A DNA stretch of 64,000 nucleotides from NCBI GenBank assembly GCA_963920635.1, contig OY987302.1, positions 30,603,278-30,667,277 on the forward strand. Direction: 5' to 3'. The notes below the pieces were generated by a model. The model had not been told where the DNA came from, searched no databases, and was given only the letters and a program-made list of their open reading frames with translations. Made by a program: the position numbers and the translations under genes. Position 1 is the stretch's first letter; each line of letters begins with the position of its first letter. The stretch is from Pseudeuparius sepicola. Lineage: Eukaryota; Arthropoda; Insecta; Coleoptera; Anthribidae. Of the stretch, positions 22,061 to 32,158 are shown piece after piece.

Positions 22061-24707
22061 ATGTAGCCCCTGGTCGATATTTTCTAAATTGGGAAAAACC
22101 GGGTTTTCCGGATTTTCCCATGGAAAATTGCTAATTATCTCGCCAAGTACTACCCCTATGGTAAAAATAAATGCACCAGTCGAAAGAGGAGGCAAAAATA
22201 GTTCGGAAATTCATATACCCATATTTTTAAGGCGTATTTCTCGCCGCCAGAGGCGCTTATACCAAAAAGTTGCTTTTTTCGTTTTTTGATCAGAACCATG
22301 AACACGAAATTCACGTTGAATTTGTGGCGAAACTATAAGTGTTAGGCCATAATATGTGCCTATGAGAGATTTTGTTTTTTTTTGGCTTTCAAACAAAATA
22401 GGTCCTGCGGCGAAATCTGCCATAGTTTTTCTGAAATTTGCAAAAAAACGGAAAGGGAAATTTTTTGAAATTCTTTTTCGTGCGATTTTGGCGCGGTTTT
22501 CCGGGACTATCTAAAAAAAATTTTTTTGGTAGAAAGCTTACTTCACCTTCGGAAAGAACGCAAAAAAATACACAAAAAATATACTGTAAATAATTTTAGA
22601 AAATTAATCCTAAGCCTGTGTGTAAGTTCCAACTTGGTGATATGATAAGTTTGTTTTTTGTTCTCTAAAATCTGGTTTTTCGTGATTTCAAAAAAAAACT
22701 TGAAATACGAGAAGATATATATGCTAAACAAAAAATGCGTATTTTCTGGTTACCTTTCGAATGAGGTCGGGTGGCGAAATCTGTAATATTTTGCGAAAAA
22801 TTTGCAAAACATCAATTTTTTGACCTACTGATTATTACGTATTTTCAGGCACTCTTGTAGATGGAAACAAAACGAAATTGCGCTAATGTCTGTAAGGTGC
22901 CCAAATTATGGAAAAGGTCGACAGTGTGCTTGTTCTTACTCGAAAAAATTGAAAATTTTGTATTTAAGAGAAAACCACTTTTGTTTTATGAGCAATTTCC
23001 TAAGACCAAAAAATGAGTATTTTTCGGATATATTTTGAATGTGATAGGTCGCATGCCCAAATCTGCAATAGTATGCAAAAATATGACAAAAAGTTTTTTC
23101 TGAATTTTTTTCCCCATTTTTCTCTCTCTTTCAGTAAATCGACAAGTCATTGTTATTCAACGAAATTTTCCTCCATTTAAAAGAAGATGGCGAAGCAATG
23201 GCCTTTATCTCAACGAGAACCTGAACATTGACTTTTGGGATGATTGTCAATAGAAACCATTTTGTATACATTTCTCTGGCAATGTTCGGCACTCAAAGCG
23301 CGCAAATGGAATGCAAGATTTCTGTCTCCATAGCCTACTCATTTTTTTTACTTAAACTGTTATCAGAGATAAATTTCCATCGGGAACCGCTAATTTAATT
23401 TCCAAATGAACCAAATGTGTTCATTTATTTGTATTCTCTTTACATAACTCTTTTTAGATGAAAGTAGTTAACGACGTGAAAAATAGACTAGGTTTGTGTT
23501 CATCAAAACTTTGAAATTAAATCAACTTTGCATCAAGCTTGACATAATTTTTTAAACCAAATAGAGATTGTTTAAGAAATCAACTGGTTAGGTTAGGTAA
23601 AAATACAACTTTCAATAAATACATTTCAGTTGAAATGTTTGGAATTTTTTTTACAAAAACACGCAAAAGTTAAATGTTATCAAGGGTCTCTGAAAATTGG
23701 TATGTAGGCCAAAAATTGCAAAAGAAACAACTTTTTCTAATAACTTTTATCAAAAATGTGTCAAATAAAGCCGATTTTGGATAATTTTTGAAAAAAATGT
23801 CAATTTTGACAGATACCGCAAGTCACGTGGTCGACTCTTGTGACGTCATTTTCATCCTCTGACAAGCACAAATCGATGGCAAAGTCAAATTAACATTTTA
23901 TCCAAAAATAAAAAAAATCCCTTATGGTGCCTGCTTCAATAGTGACACTGTACGATTTTTGGATCCCGCGGAGCGCGTGTAACGGGACTTTTGTCGGGGG
24001 AATTCTACAACTTAGAATAGACATACAGACTTGTAACTTCGTACACATGTTGAGACGACATCAAATTTAGGTTTGCCACCTTTCAGACCAAGTAATTGAA
24101 AATTGCCAATTTTAGGCAACTTTTCCCAAAAACCATGTTTTTTTGGTACTCACACAATGAACAATGTCAGAAAAATAGACAAAATATTTTTGACGAATTT
24201 TCTATAACGTAGTGGTATTCTAGACACAGGTACTAAAAAATAAAAAAATTCTAGTCATTGGGTGCATTTTTGGCATTTTTGTGCCATTTCAGATTTTCAA
24301 AAAAAAATTTTTTTTTTGAAAAAAAATATTTTAATTCTTTGATATCTTGGCCAATTATAGTCCGATTTCGGTAAAACTCATACAAACATAAGAATGAACA
24401 TTCAAGAGTAAGCTCTGTCAGTGGCATTAAAAAAATTTCAAATAGTTTGCCTGTTACAGGCAACCAATCAATAGTCTCGTCCCTTACATTCAAAACGCAT
24501 TTTTGTTTTTTCAAATATCTTAATTTTTACCAAAGTTATGAAAACTTTAGTGTTCGAGCATTCAAATTTTCGGCCTTCAGCACCCAATTTTTTCTCAATA
24601 TACTACATACATTTATTTCAATCGTCTATATCTCGGGAACGGTGCCTCGGATCAAAATTTTTCAAGGGACATGAAAATTACCATTTTTCCTATGCTTTAA
24701 ACCCCGT
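22061..24707. mobile_element. Non-coding TIR element, copy 2 (right end lost)
   Basis: Duplicate of 7695-10446. Several short indels are seen, for example loss of a segment near 24465 that corresponds to 10130-10195. The right TIR is absent because the unit 2 deletion begins at the ccccgt junction. Confidence 0.65.
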
Positions 24708-24876
24708 CTAAAATTATTAATTTATTTTACCAGCGATCTGCTATAGCAGAATAGTCCACACGGAGAGGTAAAACTATCACAAGTCGTATATCTGATGAGA
24801 GTACTTCCAAATAGTTTATGTAAACGCTCCCAGAGACGTACCAATTTCATTACACTTTTTATAACATTGCAATTTT

Positions 24877-25978
24877 GTTGCTATTTAAAGTGGTTAATAA
24901 ACAATACGACTTAATTTAACCTATATGTAAATTAAATAACAGACGCGGACGGCCTCGTTCGGTCGCTGTTTCGGGACGCTCGCCGCTGGGTTGGCTGGGC
25001 TCGCCCACCATAATAATAATTAAAGGCCGAACATATGCGTAACCTACGTTTATATCTTCGTGCAGCTCGGGCGCGTTAGCTCTTGTCGCAGACGTATGGC
25101 TTGACTAGATTCGACCGCTCGGGCCGCTACGGGCTTGCCCACCGGCATCGGCTGGAGAAGAATGCATAATTAGGACCCCCTGTATACAATTTTATTTACA
25201 TGGGTATGATCTTGCGCCAAAGATACTTAAGAATTATTGATAAAAGGCATTTTTAATATATGGTTTCCTTGGTATTACTTATTTCCCAAATTCCTCTAGA
25301 TATAGCTTAATTTGAACTAAGGAAATATTACTTATTTTATAGAGACTTAGGTACCATTACAATATATATTTTTCAACTTGTCTAAATCAATTTCATCGAA
25401 ATTACAACCTTTAATAGGCTCCAATGGTTTCTTCGGAGATAAATTTTCTAAAGGTATTTTCTATTAAAAGAATTAGACGTTAGGTATGTTGTTTTCCCAA
25501 TTTTTCTAAAAATTTTAGCTTCAGTTTTCGTAAAACTTTTTTCTCTAATGATTTTTTCATTAATATATTCTGAGTAAACTAAGAGAAAATAGGACTAGAT
25601 TTATTGTTGTCATTTTTCTTAAAAAAAACTAGCGGCCCTTCTCGGCTTCCCACGTGCAAACATTTGTAAACTTTTTACATCTTGGGTTATATTATTGGAG
25701 TTTTCGTAGGGATGCCTAATTTAACTCGATTAACAATATAGCCTATGTTACTCAGTGGTAATGTAGCATTCTATTAGTGAAAGAATTTTTAATATCGGTC
25801 TAGTAGTTATTGAGTTTATTCATTACAAACAAAAATACAAATATTTTCTCTTTATAGCATTAGTACAGATAAAACAATTTTTGTGTGTTCTATTCGATTG
25901 GGCAATACAAATTTTGTATTTCACAAATTCCTTTAAACAGAGGTAAACTGAAAGCTACAGAATATTAATACTCTGATT
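24877..25978. other. Unit 2-specific 1.1 kb segment
   Basis: Absent from unit 1 at 17607/17608. Its first about 30 bases continue the inverted-repeat family (see 10985-11080), so unit 1 probably lost it. A GC-rich stretch at about 24945-25165 contains two similar blocks, ggacgctcgccgctggg and the one around gaccgctcgggccgctacggg. The rest is AT-rich. No gene recognised. Confidence 0.5.
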
Positions 25979-26770
25979 CAAAGCCAGTTATATTGAGTTT
26001 TTAAAATTTATAAATTATTCATATTTATTTACCTCCGAAAAAGGCCATTGCTGATGCAACAGAAAAGAGCAAAAGCACTATTAGAAATATCTACTAAAAA
26101 CTTTTATCATATATCATAAGCAGTAACCAGAATTTAAAGTTGGAGTGGAGGCTAATTATTTTAAAAAATCGTTCGGTAATATTTACGGCAAAACTATTGT
26201 TTTAAAATAAATTTTATTTAGAAATAAATACTATGCGGCAGATCTTTGGGGGGGCTAAAGCCCCAAGCCCCCCCCCCCCTGGTCCACTGATCATAACGCA
26301 CAAAAATCACCAGTCACCTTCATGACCGCACTTCCCGAGTTTATCGCCTAAGCCGCGTGCCGTTCCTTAGAACATCAGAAGCGATAGGAAAATAACGCGA
26401 TGCGACCGCTATTCTTGCGGTGTTGTCAAATTTCGGATGCCACTTAATCTAACGTGTAAGAACTAATATACACCAGAAACGTTCTGGATGTCACGAGTCG
26501 ATGGAGTAAAATTATCCAGAGTATATTTAATATACAAAACCGCGCAACTCGCGCGCCACCTGGTATATATACACCGGAACTAAAAATATACAAAATTTTT
26601 ACAACGCATTTTGGCATCCGGCCAGAATTCGTAGGGTACGATTCTACAAACATTATAACACGATTAGCATTGGAAAACGTTGTGACATCCGATTTTGGAT
26701 CTCACAGCGTCGATGGATGTCACAGCTCCGGTGAGATTTTTACGTTTTGATGTCACAACGTATGGTGGTC

Positions 26771-26772
<2 letters not shown>

Positions 26773-26831
<59 letters not shown>
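26773..26831. repeat. (AT)n microsatellite, ~58 bp
   Basis: Perfect AT run immediately before the first ribozyme-bearing repeat. The ORFs crossing it encode only Ile-Tyr repeats and are not genes. Confidence 0.95.
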
Positions 26832-26835
<4 letters not shown>

Positions 26836-26838
<3 letters not shown>

Positions 26839-27161
26839 ATAATGGGCAAACACTCAAAGTTAACAAAAAGAAAAAACGAGTAACTGCATACACGTGTTTC
26901 ATGCTATTTGGCAATCATCAGTACGGTGTAACATTAACCAAATCAAAAGAGAGGCATGATTTGGGAAGCAACAAATGAAGTTCAGGCAGGAGCCAACAGC
27001 ACATTTGCAGCTTCAGTCAGCACATCCCCTATTTTGGGGCTTGTACTAACATCACCACGGAGGCTGCTAAAGCGACCTGCGTGGAAATCTTCATAACCCA
27101 AGATACAATGACAATAAGGATGTAAGATTAGCGAGTGTAAATGTAACGATTACAAGAAAAG
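26836..27161 (-). mobile_element. Retrozyme-like repeat, unit 1 (326 bp)
   Basis: The segment from gtgataatgggcaaacactc is repeated 326 bases later (27162) with about 95% identity. Each unit carries a hammerhead ribozyme on the minus strand and no ORF. Small ribozyme-bearing repeats in tandem, without coding capacity, match the known layout of animal retrozymes. A solo PLE-type terminal repeat pair is the alternative. Confidence 0.65.
26881..26931 (-). ncRNA. Type I hammerhead ribozyme, copy 1
   Basis: The minus strand reads tactgatgattgccaaata then gcatgaaacacgtgtatgc. The conserved core CUGAUGA and GAAAC are intact. Stem II is ugc/gca closed over a caaaua loop, with a U-U at the base. Stem III is the minimal AC/GU pair over acgu. 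The cleavage triplet is GUA, so cutting is expected between 26889 and 26888. Stem I (uacc-like before the core, ugcagu after the site) has one A-C mismatch. The fold matches hammerheads of PLEs and retrozymes. Confidence 0.8.
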
Positions 27162-27383
27162 GTGATAATGGGCAAACACTCAAAGTTAACAAAAAGAAAA
27201 AACTAGTAACCGCATACACGTGTTTCATGCTATTTGGCAATCATCAGTACGGTGTAACATTAACCAAATCAAAAGATAGGCATGATTTGGGATGCAACAA
27301 ATGAAGTCCAGGCAGGAGCCAACAGCACTTTTGCAGCTTCAGTCAGCACATCCCCTATTTTGGGGCTTGTAATAACATCGCTG
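27162..27383 (-). mobile_element. Retrozyme-like repeat, unit 2 (truncated)
   Basis: Second tandem copy, matching unit 1 up to about aataacatcgc, after which the errantivirus-like gag sequence begins. About 100 bases of the unit are missing, so the retroelement junction cuts the repeat. Confidence 0.6.
27207..27257 (-). ncRNA. Type I hammerhead ribozyme, copy 2
   Basis: Same core, stem II and stem III as copy 1. The one change in stem I (cgcata for tgcata on the plus strand) turns the A-C mismatch into a G-C pair, so stem I has six pairs including one G-U. This is the better-folding copy. Predicted cleavage lies after GUA, between 27215 and 27214 on the minus strand. Confidence 0.82.
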
Positions 27384-28594
27384 CGAAAGAAGGTGCTATT
27401 GTAGCACAATACTGCAGAAATTTAGCACTAAGAGTTTTACTAAGAGGTTTAAGAGAACCTGTAGGATCGCTTATGCGTACCAAAAATCCGGCAGATTTAA
27501 ATATTGCTCTTCATATGTTAACTAACGACTTTTAACTCGAAACAATGACTAGGGAGAATTTTTCTAGACAACAATTGCGACCAAAACCGCAACCTAGACA
27601 ATATTTTCAACAAAGGACACCTCCCAGATTTCATCAGCCCTTACAACTTACGAATTATCCTCATAATCAATTTTTCCAGAGACCTAATAATTATTTTACC
27701 CGTCCAAATAATCCAGGACCTTCAAATACGAACGTTTTTAGACCTAATCCCAATAATACCTTCCCCAGACCAACGCCTATGACGGTTTGTACTCGAAATA
27801 CTATAAGGCCCCAACAAAGCACCCAATTTTCAAATCAAATGCAAAATAATAATTTCACTATTAAATTATATAAAACAAAACAAAGAATGTTAGTGAAATT
27901 ATCAAAAAATAATTTCGAACAAGAAATTATAAAATTTGTCAAAGAACGCGTGGTTCCAAAAATTAAATATTACCTTTATTTTGATGACCCAATTTACGAA
28001 AAATTTTGTACTATCATGCAAATGTATTTCAAAAATTCGGAAATAATCATGATTAAATGCACCAAAAAACTAATTGACATTATTGATGAAGACGAGATAT
28101 TAAACACAATAAAAAATTACCAAGAAGGTAAGACAAACCACAGAGGTATAGACGAAACGGAAAAACGAATAAAACAAATCTATTATTGGCCTCAACAACA
28201 AAAAACTATACAAGACTATATTAACAAATGTGAAACTTGCCTGATGACTAAATATTTCAGACACCCTCTTAATCTAAAATACAACGTAACCCCCACAGCT
28301 TCACGCCCTTTTCAAATTTTGCATATAGATAGCATAACACTAGAAAATTGTAAATTTGTAACTATTATCGATTCCTTTTCTAAATACGCACAAGCGTACA
28401 AACTTAGTTCTGCGCAGGCTATAGAAGTTGCAAATAATTTAATAAAATATTTTTCACATCACTGTATACCCGAACAAGTTATATCTGATAATGGTCTGGA
28501 ATTTAAAAATTCTATTATAAAAGAATTACTAGCAACACAAAATAAAATTACATTTTATAAGTTCACAACACCCAGAATCAAATGGAATGATTGA
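27384..28594 (+). pseudogene. Errantivirus-like (Ty3/gypsy) gag fused to integrase by internal deletion
   Basis: An old LTR-retrotransposon copy. 27384-27536 resembles the C-terminal capsid part of gag and ends at a stop. The ORF from 27545 (349 codons) begins with an Arg/Gln/Asn/Pro-rich nucleocapsid-like region (residues 1-105) and then passes straight into the pre-integrase and integrase core. The H2C2 zinc-binding part (residues about 197-237) and the first two catalytic Asp positions (HIDS and SDNG contexts) are visible. Protease, reverse transcriptase and RNase H are absent, so an in-frame deletion joined gag to int. No 5' LTR is present. A frameshift near 28570-28585 leads into the next ORF. 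Confidence 0.8.
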
Positions 28595-29003
28595 AAGATT
28601 TCATTCAACCCTTGTCGAACATATTAGGCTATTCAATAATCAAAATGAATTCAAAATTGAACCAATAGATATTAAAGTTAGTTATGCGATACTAGCCTAT
28701 AACAATACTATTCATTCTACTACTAATTTAAAACCATATGAAATCATTACAGGTCATTTTAGTGCCGAAAACCCATTCGATATCGAAATTGAAAATCAAT
28801 TGGTTAACAATTATATTTCCAGTCACCGAGAAAAATTGAAAATTTTATATCAAAAGCTAAATCAAGATTTACAAACTAAAAAACAAAAAGTTATTGGGAA
28901 AGTCAATGAAAATAGGGAATCATTACCAGAAAAATTACCGACAGACGTTTATGTAAAGAACAAGCAAAAACAAAGTAAAACACGCAACAAATATAACAAA
29001 TAA
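28587..29003 (+). pseudogene. Errantivirus-like integrase C-terminal part
   Basis: Continues the integrase in another frame after a one-base shift. It opens with MIERFHSTL, which contains the third catalytic residue (Glu), and runs 138 codons through the C-terminal region with LAYNNTIHS. The end is Lys/Gln-rich. In the family this enzyme inserts the cDNA into the host genome. This copy is not functional. Confidence 0.8.
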
Positions 29004-30740
29004 ACTATAGAAAAAACTAATCAGAATTTAAAAACCGCGAAAATTAAAACTAGACACGGAAACACTCAATCAAAAATTCACTTATCGAATATTAAAAGAC
29101 CGCGAAAGGAAAGTAAAAGGAAAATTATTTCAGGTCCCTCGTCGTCCTCGGGGCATGCATCGAGATAAAGGATATAACTCAAAATGTAGGCATACTACCC
29201 ATAAACTTAGGCCCTGCAAGACTTCAAAAAACCGACCATATACTTGTACATTATTACAAACTACAAGGACTATACGACGAATACAATAATGTAAATAATC
29301 AATATTATAACCTGATAACATATGTAAATAAGAGTTGGCAAGTTAGTAAGGAAAATTAGAAAACTATAATAAAATAGTAATATTTACCAAAAAATTGATA
29401 GAATCTAAGATAGATAATATTAAGGTACATAGTATAAGTAACAGAATTAGAAGAGGAATATTTAATGGTATAGAAACCGTAGTTAAGTATATTACTGGAA
29501 ATTTAGATGCTAATGATGGTGAAAAAATATACAAGATTTTAAATCACATGAAACATAATGAGAAAAGCATTCAGGATCAACTCAAGATGCAATATTCTGT
29601 AAGTCATACATTAGTCAAAAATTTTAATGATACAGTTCAATCAATACAACACAATGAACAAATATTGAAATCAAAAATTATGCAATTAAATGAAATGATC
29701 AAACTTACTATTACGCACCAAGATATTCTTTTTGCTAAGGACATATTTCAACAAGTATTAATATTATATAATTCAATTTTAAACACCTACTTTTTGCAAA
29801 TTGGGAGTTATACACCCAAGTATAATAAAACCAAACGAACTTTTTAATGAACTTTTAAAAATCTCAAATCAATACAAAAATGAATTTCCCTTCGATCTTA
29901 AATTAGAAAATATTTTAGATTTTGAATCAGTTACCAAAATTCACTGTAAAATAACTAATAATCAAATAATCTATTTCCTATCAATACCAATCGACTTTGA
30001 AAATCAATTTGATCTTTATCACTTAATACCAATACCTACAAAGCGTGAGTCCGAATTTGTAACTATCATTCCAAATACAAAATTTATCTTAAAATCAAAA
30101 ATTGATAATTCCTTAAAACCTCTAAATGGCATATGCACCCAAAGCAAATTATACCATTGTTCCAATGAGCTGCAAACAAATCATAATACGTCCTGTGAAC
30201 AAGAAATTCTATCGAAGAAAGATTCACAATCCTGTCAATTTACGAAATTAGAAATAAAAGAAAATCAATCAGAAATAATTCCCGAAATTAACCGATACTT
30301 AGCCGTTTTCACCAAAGAAGAAAGTTTAGAAATACGATGTAAAAATCAAGCTGAAACAAAAACCTTGTCTGGATATTTTTATTAAAAGAAGGTGACTGTG
30401 ACATCATATTTCGAAAAGAAGTTTTAAAATTTAAAAGCAGCAGCTCTGGTCAACCACTTGTCATGGATCCTCTACACTTCAGTTCAATAAAAACTAGTTT
30501 ACCAAAATTTAAAATTAAAATATATTCCTAATCAACCTATAATACCAATAAATTTCGATTCATCAAGTTATTATTACGTACTCAGTGCATGGACTATTAT
30601 TTTGCACATTTTTATCATTTCCTGTTTTGCATATTTTGTTTGGAAATTTAAAAAGGAGAGAAATTCAAGAAAGAAGAAAGAAAATCCGAAGAAAGAAGAA
30701 CCTCAACTTTCCATGAAGGCAGTGAAACTTCCGGAAGGGG
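29004..30740 (+). pseudogene. Errantivirus-like envelope (env) remnant
   Basis: The segment lies in the env position, between integrase and 3' LTR. An N-terminal surface-like stretch is readable at about 29165-29359 and ends at a stop. The ORF 29395-29847 carries a basic cleavage-like site (codons at 29443-29454) followed by a Gly/Ile-rich segment of fusion-peptide type and a heptad-like region, as in the baculovirus F-like env family. The next ORF, 29801-30385, is in another frame. A hydrophobic membrane-anchor segment with a Lys-rich tail is visible at about 30555-30740 in a further frame. There are several stops and frameshifts, so no envelope protein can be made. Codon use is very A-rich. 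Confidence 0.75.
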
Positions 30741-30760
30741 CTTCCTTCTAGGGGTGGAGG

Positions 30761-30994
30761 AGTTATGTGGCCCTTTCCCATCGAACTGCTAAGTTAGCAA
30801 GTGCCGCCGACCCGTAGTACCGCCGAGCGCAGCAGCTTTCTAGGAATTATTGCGAATCATGTTGCTTCCGCCGCATAGAACATAATTTTTATTGTTAACA
30901 TAATAAGTTAGTCTTTACCTGCATCTTGTACACTTCGGTTGTAATAAATCATAGTTTTTTAAAAAAGCATTTTCCGTGGCACGAACGTTAAGTT
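30761..30994 (+). repeat. 3' LTR of the errantivirus-like element (probable)
   Basis: A purine tract (ggggtggagg, 30751-30760) directly precedes agttatgtgg. An AGTTA-type start behind such a tract is usual for errantivirus LTRs. A polyadenylation signal aataaa sits near 30944. The right edge is uncertain, but a tatatatata stretch follows, which fits the TATA-like target preference of this group. With no 5' LTR the boundary cannot be confirmed. Confidence 0.5.
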
Positions 30995-31792
30995 ATATAT
31001 ATATCCCCCGAAAATCCAAGCTATATATATGTTTCATTAAGGGTGAAGAGGTACCATATGTCAGGAATTAATAGTCCTGGACCTTTGGGGAAAAATCTTC
31101 TTAAGTAATATGGTCACGAAAAATCGCTGGAAATTATATTTAAGTTTGTAGGTCGGCCGCTAGGGGGCGTATTCGCAACAGTAAATTTGAAAAATGAGTT
31201 TTCTCAAAAAATATCTAATAAATATCAAAAATAATTTTATTGCACTCTTCAGCAAACACTGAACAATTTTCGTTAAGAATTTTTTGCTCTTGCTCTTCAA
31301 ATAGAGGTGAAACGGGCGGATAAACCTTGACTTGAAAAAATGCTGCTAACTCCGGTTTGGTTTAACCGAATTGGTTGAATTTGGGCTTGTTGAAGAGAGA
31401 TTTCCTTCTTCTATCAAATGATTGTCCAGTAAGATCATTTTGAATTTCGTGGTCACCGCTAGAGGGCGCAATTCGAAAAATTTCCCTTTTATTACAATTT
31501 TCTCCGAAATTTTAAATTCAATGACATTTATTCTGTTATAATCGAAAAGTAGATTACATTTACAACAAAAAATACTTTGGTATTTTGATATCTTCATTAG
31601 TTTCGGAGTTATCGCCAAAAGAATAATTATTAACATGTTATTTGAAAGAAGAAGGTAGGTATTTGTTTTCAAAGATTTCCGTGGTCAAGCATGCCATGAA
31701 ATAAATAAAAATCTGCTTGAGCTATTTGTAAATAGCTAGATTTTCACTTTTTATTCCCTTAAACGTATTTCTAATTTACTTATTTAAATAAA
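30995..31792. other. Spacer with two CTCF-like motifs, no gene
   Basis: No coding sequence recognised. Two similar blocks in the same orientation, ggccgctagggggcgtattcg near 31153 and tcaccgctagagggcgcaattcg near 31454, about 300 bases apart, both match the general CTCF consensus CCNSYAGRKGGC. A 108-codon minus-strand ORF (31672-31346) covers one of them but resembles nothing I know. Confidence 0.4.
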
Positions 31793-32158
31793 GTGGTAGT
31801 GAGAGGTACGGCAATCCCAATTAATAATAGATTTACTGCAGTTACAACAGTAAAGAGGAGGTGGCTTCATGTTGCCAATTTTTGTCCCGACTTGACTGCG
31901 GAGGAACTGACTGACCACTTAAACTCACAGCATAACAGGAATGATTTTATATGCTATAAAATCTTGCCTAGATATAACCGACCACACTTCAGTTCTTTTA
32001 AAGTGGGTGTAGAATCATCAATATATGAATCTCTCGTGAAGCCTGATTCTTGGTGTGAGGGGATAACTGTTACGGAATTTAACTTTTTTCGTGCAGCCAG
32101 TAACAAAATCCAATTCGACAAATCAGTTACACCCTGCAAACCTGCTGCCACTGCGTAG
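31793..32158 (+). pseudogene. Non-LTR retrotransposon ORF1, C-terminal part
   Basis: 121 codons of an ORF1-type (gag-like) protein: VANFCPDLTAEELTDHL, SSFKVGV and LVKPDSW match the RRM-like C-terminal domain of CR1/Jockey-group ORF1 proteins, which bind the element RNA. The N-terminal zinc-finger and coiled-coil part is missing, so the element is probably 5'-truncated near 31790. The stop at 32156-32158 overlaps the downstream ORF2 frame by about 90 bases, with ORF2 in the +1 frame. Confidence 0.7.

Larger units (their letters stand above)
18204..26576 (+). repeat. Tandem duplication, unit 2 (8.4 kb)
   Basis: Second copy of unit 1. Relative to unit 1 it lacks 10447-17438; its junction ccccgt/ctaaaa is at 24707/24708. 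It keeps a complete hAT (19380-20225) and about 400 bases after it that unit 1 has lost. It carries about 80 extra bases near 19049-19133, and its own segment 24877-25978. The final matched block 25979-26576 equals 17608-18203. Confidence 0.85.

Noticed and set aside
26664..26849. 61-codon Ile-Tyr repeat ORF
   Set aside because: It is a translation of the (AT)n microsatellite, not a gene.
31346..31672. 108-codon minus-strand ORF
   Set aside because: No domain, low complexity, and overlaps the CTCF-like repeat block.
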